From Acidobacteriota bacterium (GTDB lineage Bacteria > Acidobacteriota > Terriglobia > Terriglobales > Acidobacteriaceae), in NCBI GenBank assembly GCA_021846275.1, contig JAJZBZ010000003.1, positions 310,001 to 374,000 of the forward strand: a DNA stretch of 64,000 bases. Reading direction: 5' to 3'. The position numbers and the translations under genes were made by a program. The notes below the pieces were generated by a model, which had not been told where the DNA came from, did no database searches, and saw nothing but the letters and a program-made list of their open reading frames with translations. Positions within the stretch are counted from its first letter, which is position 1. Every line of letters begins with the position of its first letter. This document shows positions 62,041 to 64,000 of the stretch, one piece after another.

Positions 62041-62899
62041 GTCCGTCACGGCGCTCCTGCGCCAGGCCGAGTCCGCGCTCGCCCGCAGCCCCCATCCGGA
62101 CCGCGCCCGCGCCGACGCCGAGCTGCTCCTGCGCCACGCCGTCGGCCAGAGCAGAGCCTGGCTCCTCGCCCACGCCGATGACCCGCTCGACGCCGACACC
62201 GCCGCGCGTTTCCATTCGCTCCTCCACCGCCGCATCCTCGGCGAGCCAGTCCAGTACATCCTCGGCGAAGCCGAATTCCACTCGCTCACCCTCGCCGTCA
62301 ATCCAAGCGTCCTCATCCCGCGCCCGGAGACCGAGCTGCTCGTCGAGCGCGTGCTCGCATTTCTCGCTCAGACAAAAATTCCCGCCCCGCGCCTGCTCGA
62401 CATCGGCACCGGCAGCGGAGCCATCGCCATCGCCTGCGCCGTCGCCAACCCTACAGCGCAAATCACCGCAGTCGATCTCTCGCCCGCCTCACTCGCCGTC
62501 GCCCGGCAGAATGCCGCGCGCCACCACGTCGCCGCGCGCATCACCTTCCGCGAAAGCGATCTCTTCGCCGCGCTCACCGGTGAGCGCTTCCACTGCATCG
62601 CCTCCAACCCGCCCTACGTCCCGCTCGCCGACGCCGCCACGCTCGCCGCCGAGGTCCGCGACCACGAACCAGCCCTGGCTCTCTTCGCCGGACCCGACGG
62701 ACTCGACCTCTATCGCCGCCTCATTCCCGCAGCGCGCCAGCATCTCCACCCCGGCGGCCTCCTCGCGCTCGAAATCGGCTTCGGCCAGCGCGACGCCATC
62801 GCCGCTCTGCTCGCCGACTCCCGCTTCCACCAGATCGAATTTCTCTCCGACTACCAGCAAATCCCGCGCATCGCCACCGCCATCCAGCCTCAACCCTGA
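62030..62899 (+). CDS. prmC: Release factor glutamine methyltransferase PrmC
   Basis: A 289-residue methyltransferase acting on the GGQ Gln of release factors. SAM motif [16 protein letters not shown]; catalytic NPPY in [19 protein letters not shown] in the substrate arm. Start overlaps prfA by 11 bases in another frame, so translation is probably coupled. Confidence 0.95.
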
Positions 62900-63013
62900 T
62901 TCCAGCCCGCACCCTCGATTCCGGCCCGCTGATTCGTTCCCGCCCACCGCTGCATCTAAACTTGAGTTGCAGCTTCCGCTCCGCTTCACCCACTTCCAGA
63001 TCGAGGTATTTTC

Positions 63014-64000
63014 ATGACTGCTTCCAAGGGCTACGCCGCCACCAGCGCGCAATCCCCGCTTGCTCCTTTTTCCTTCGAGCGCCGCCAGCCGCTCTCGACC
63101 GACATCGTCGTCGACATCCTCTACTGCGGCGTCTGCCACAGCGATCTCCACATGGCGCGCAACGAGTGGGGCCAGGCCGTCTACCCCATGGTTCCCGGCC
63201 ACGAAATCGTCGGTCGCGTCACGGCCGCCGGCTCCGCCGTCACCAAATTCAAAGTCGGCGACATCGCCGCCATCGGCGTCATCATTGACTCCTGCCGCGC
63301 CTGCGCTCCCTGCCACGGCGGCCAGGAGCACTACTGCGAACGCGGCGCAACCCTCACCTACGCCGCCAAGGACCGCGTCGACGGCTCCATCACCATGGGC
63401 GGCTACTCCAGCAACTACGTCGTCGACCAGCGCTTCGCACACACCGTCCCCGCCAACCTCGACCTCGCCGGAGTCGCGCCGCTGCTCTGCGCCGGCATCA
63501 CCACCTACTCACCGCTCCGTCACTGGAAGGTTGGCCCCGGCATGAAGGTCGGCATCGTCGGCCTCGGCGGCCTCGGACACATGGGCCTCAAATTCGCTCA
63601 CTCCTTCGGCGCTCACACGGTCCAGCTCACCACCTCGCTCAAGAAGAAAGACGACGCGCTCCGTCTCGGCGCTGCGGAGGTTCTGCTCTCGACCGACTCC
63701 GCGGAAATGGCCCGCCACGCGCGCAGCTTCGACTTCATCCTCGACACCGCCTCCGCACCGCACGACCTCGACCCGTACCTCTCGCTGCTCCGGCAGGACG
63801 GCACGCTCGCTCTCGTCGGACTGCCCGAAAAACCGCCCGCCGTCAGCGTCTTCTCGCTCATCACCAAACGCCTGTCCATCGCCGGCTCCATGATCGGCGG
63901 CATGCCGGAGACCCAGGAGATGCTCGACTACTGCGGCCAGCACAACATCACCGCCGATGTCGAAGTCATCCCCGTCGCGCAGATCAACGAAGCCTTCGAG
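63014..64000 (+). CDS. Zinc-dependent alcohol dehydrogenase (YahK/AdhC-like), 3' end beyond window
   Basis: At least 329 residues of a medium-chain dehydrogenase, open at the window edge. Catalytic zinc: Cys in YCGVCHSDLH and His in PGHEIVGRV; structural zinc: four Cys in DSCRACAPCHGGQEHYC. The NADP-binding turn is IVGLGGLGHMGLKFA. This matches the YahK/CAD-like aldehyde reductase group. GAGG lies 7 bases before ATG 63014. Confidence 0.88.
   Translation, partial: MTASKGYAATSAQSPLAPFSFERRQPLSTDIVVDILYCGVCHSDLHMARNEWGQAVYPMVPGHEIVGRVTAAGSAVTKFKVGDIAAIGVIIDSCRACAPCHGGQEHYCERGATLTYAAKDRVDGSITMGGYSSNYVVDQRFAHTVPANLDLAGVAPLLCAGITTYSPLRHWKVGPGMKVGIVGLGGLGHMGLKFAHSFGAHTVQLTTSLKKKDDALRLGAAEVLLSTDSAEMARHARSFDFILDTASAPHDLDPYLSLLRQDGTLALVGLPEKPPAVSVFSLITKRLSIAGSMIGGMPETQEMLDYCGQHNITADVEVIPVAQINEAFE

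Overview
The window is GC-rich chromosomal DNA, almost certainly from an acidobacterium of the Acidobacteriaceae/Terriglobus-Edaphobacter-Granulicella type. This is inferred from a protein with the von Willebrand A domain family named for Acidobacteria (19434-20600), a style of secreted beta-helix and outer-membrane proteins common there, CocE/M28/M29 hydrolases, hexuronate and lactate catabolism, and short REP-like palindromes and degenerate CTGAC repeats between genes. No rRNA or CRISPR array was seen. The only tRNA-like sequence is a 3' fragment.

Layout. 1-4.9 kb is the right end of an integrated element: a large secreted or tailspike-like beta-helix protein, a ribbon-helix-helix regulator divergent from a tyrosine integrase, and a 3' tRNA-Met(CAT) fragment that looks like an attachment site. 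5.0-9.3 kb carries an outer-membrane barrel fused to a PagL-like domain, a large TPR protein and a sugar isomerase. 9.3-17.5 kb is a catabolic block: KDO-8-P phosphatase-like protein, a small Cys-rich protein, lutABC (lactate oxidation), uxuA and uxaA (hexuronate dehydratases) and a 2-hydroxyacid dehydrogenase. 17.5-23.2 kb holds BNR-propeller and VWFA proteins, then a tightly overlapping wall operon (amidase, GerMN protein, murI). 23.3-25.8 kb is a quinoprotein-like propeller gene and a TetR regulator sharing the same promoter/operator architecture. 26.1-31.7 kb: fabI, a glycosyltransferase, a flavin reductase-like protein, an MFS transporter, YceI and MarR. 31.6-36.5 kb: a response regulator with a degenerate receiver, a PilZ protein, an ATP-grasp-like protein, a secreted protein made of near-identical 22-residue repeats and two unknown genes, the first a membrane protein. 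36.5-55.3 kb is mostly housekeeping and secreted enzymes: aldo/keto reductase, M29 aminopeptidase, Yip1, acpP-fabF, rmuC, phospholipase C family, GAF-EAL phosphodiesterase, esterase, M28 peptidase, CDF transporter and CocE hydrolase.

55.4-60.8 kb is an accessory island: a broken and an intact FkbM methyltransferase, two small unknown genes, a cluster of strong inverted repeats, a HEPN-motif protein, an IS1595-family transposase and a VapBC-type toxin-antitoxin pair. Core genes resume at 60.97 kb with prfA-prmC and a zinc alcohol dehydrogenase cut by the window end.

The best candidates for something new are the repeat-protein locus with its unusual leader (34.4-36.5 kb), the TetR/quinoprotein regulon (25 kb) and the hairpin-plus-HEPN locus (57.9-59.0 kb). 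All functional statements rest on reading motifs by eye; no database search was run.
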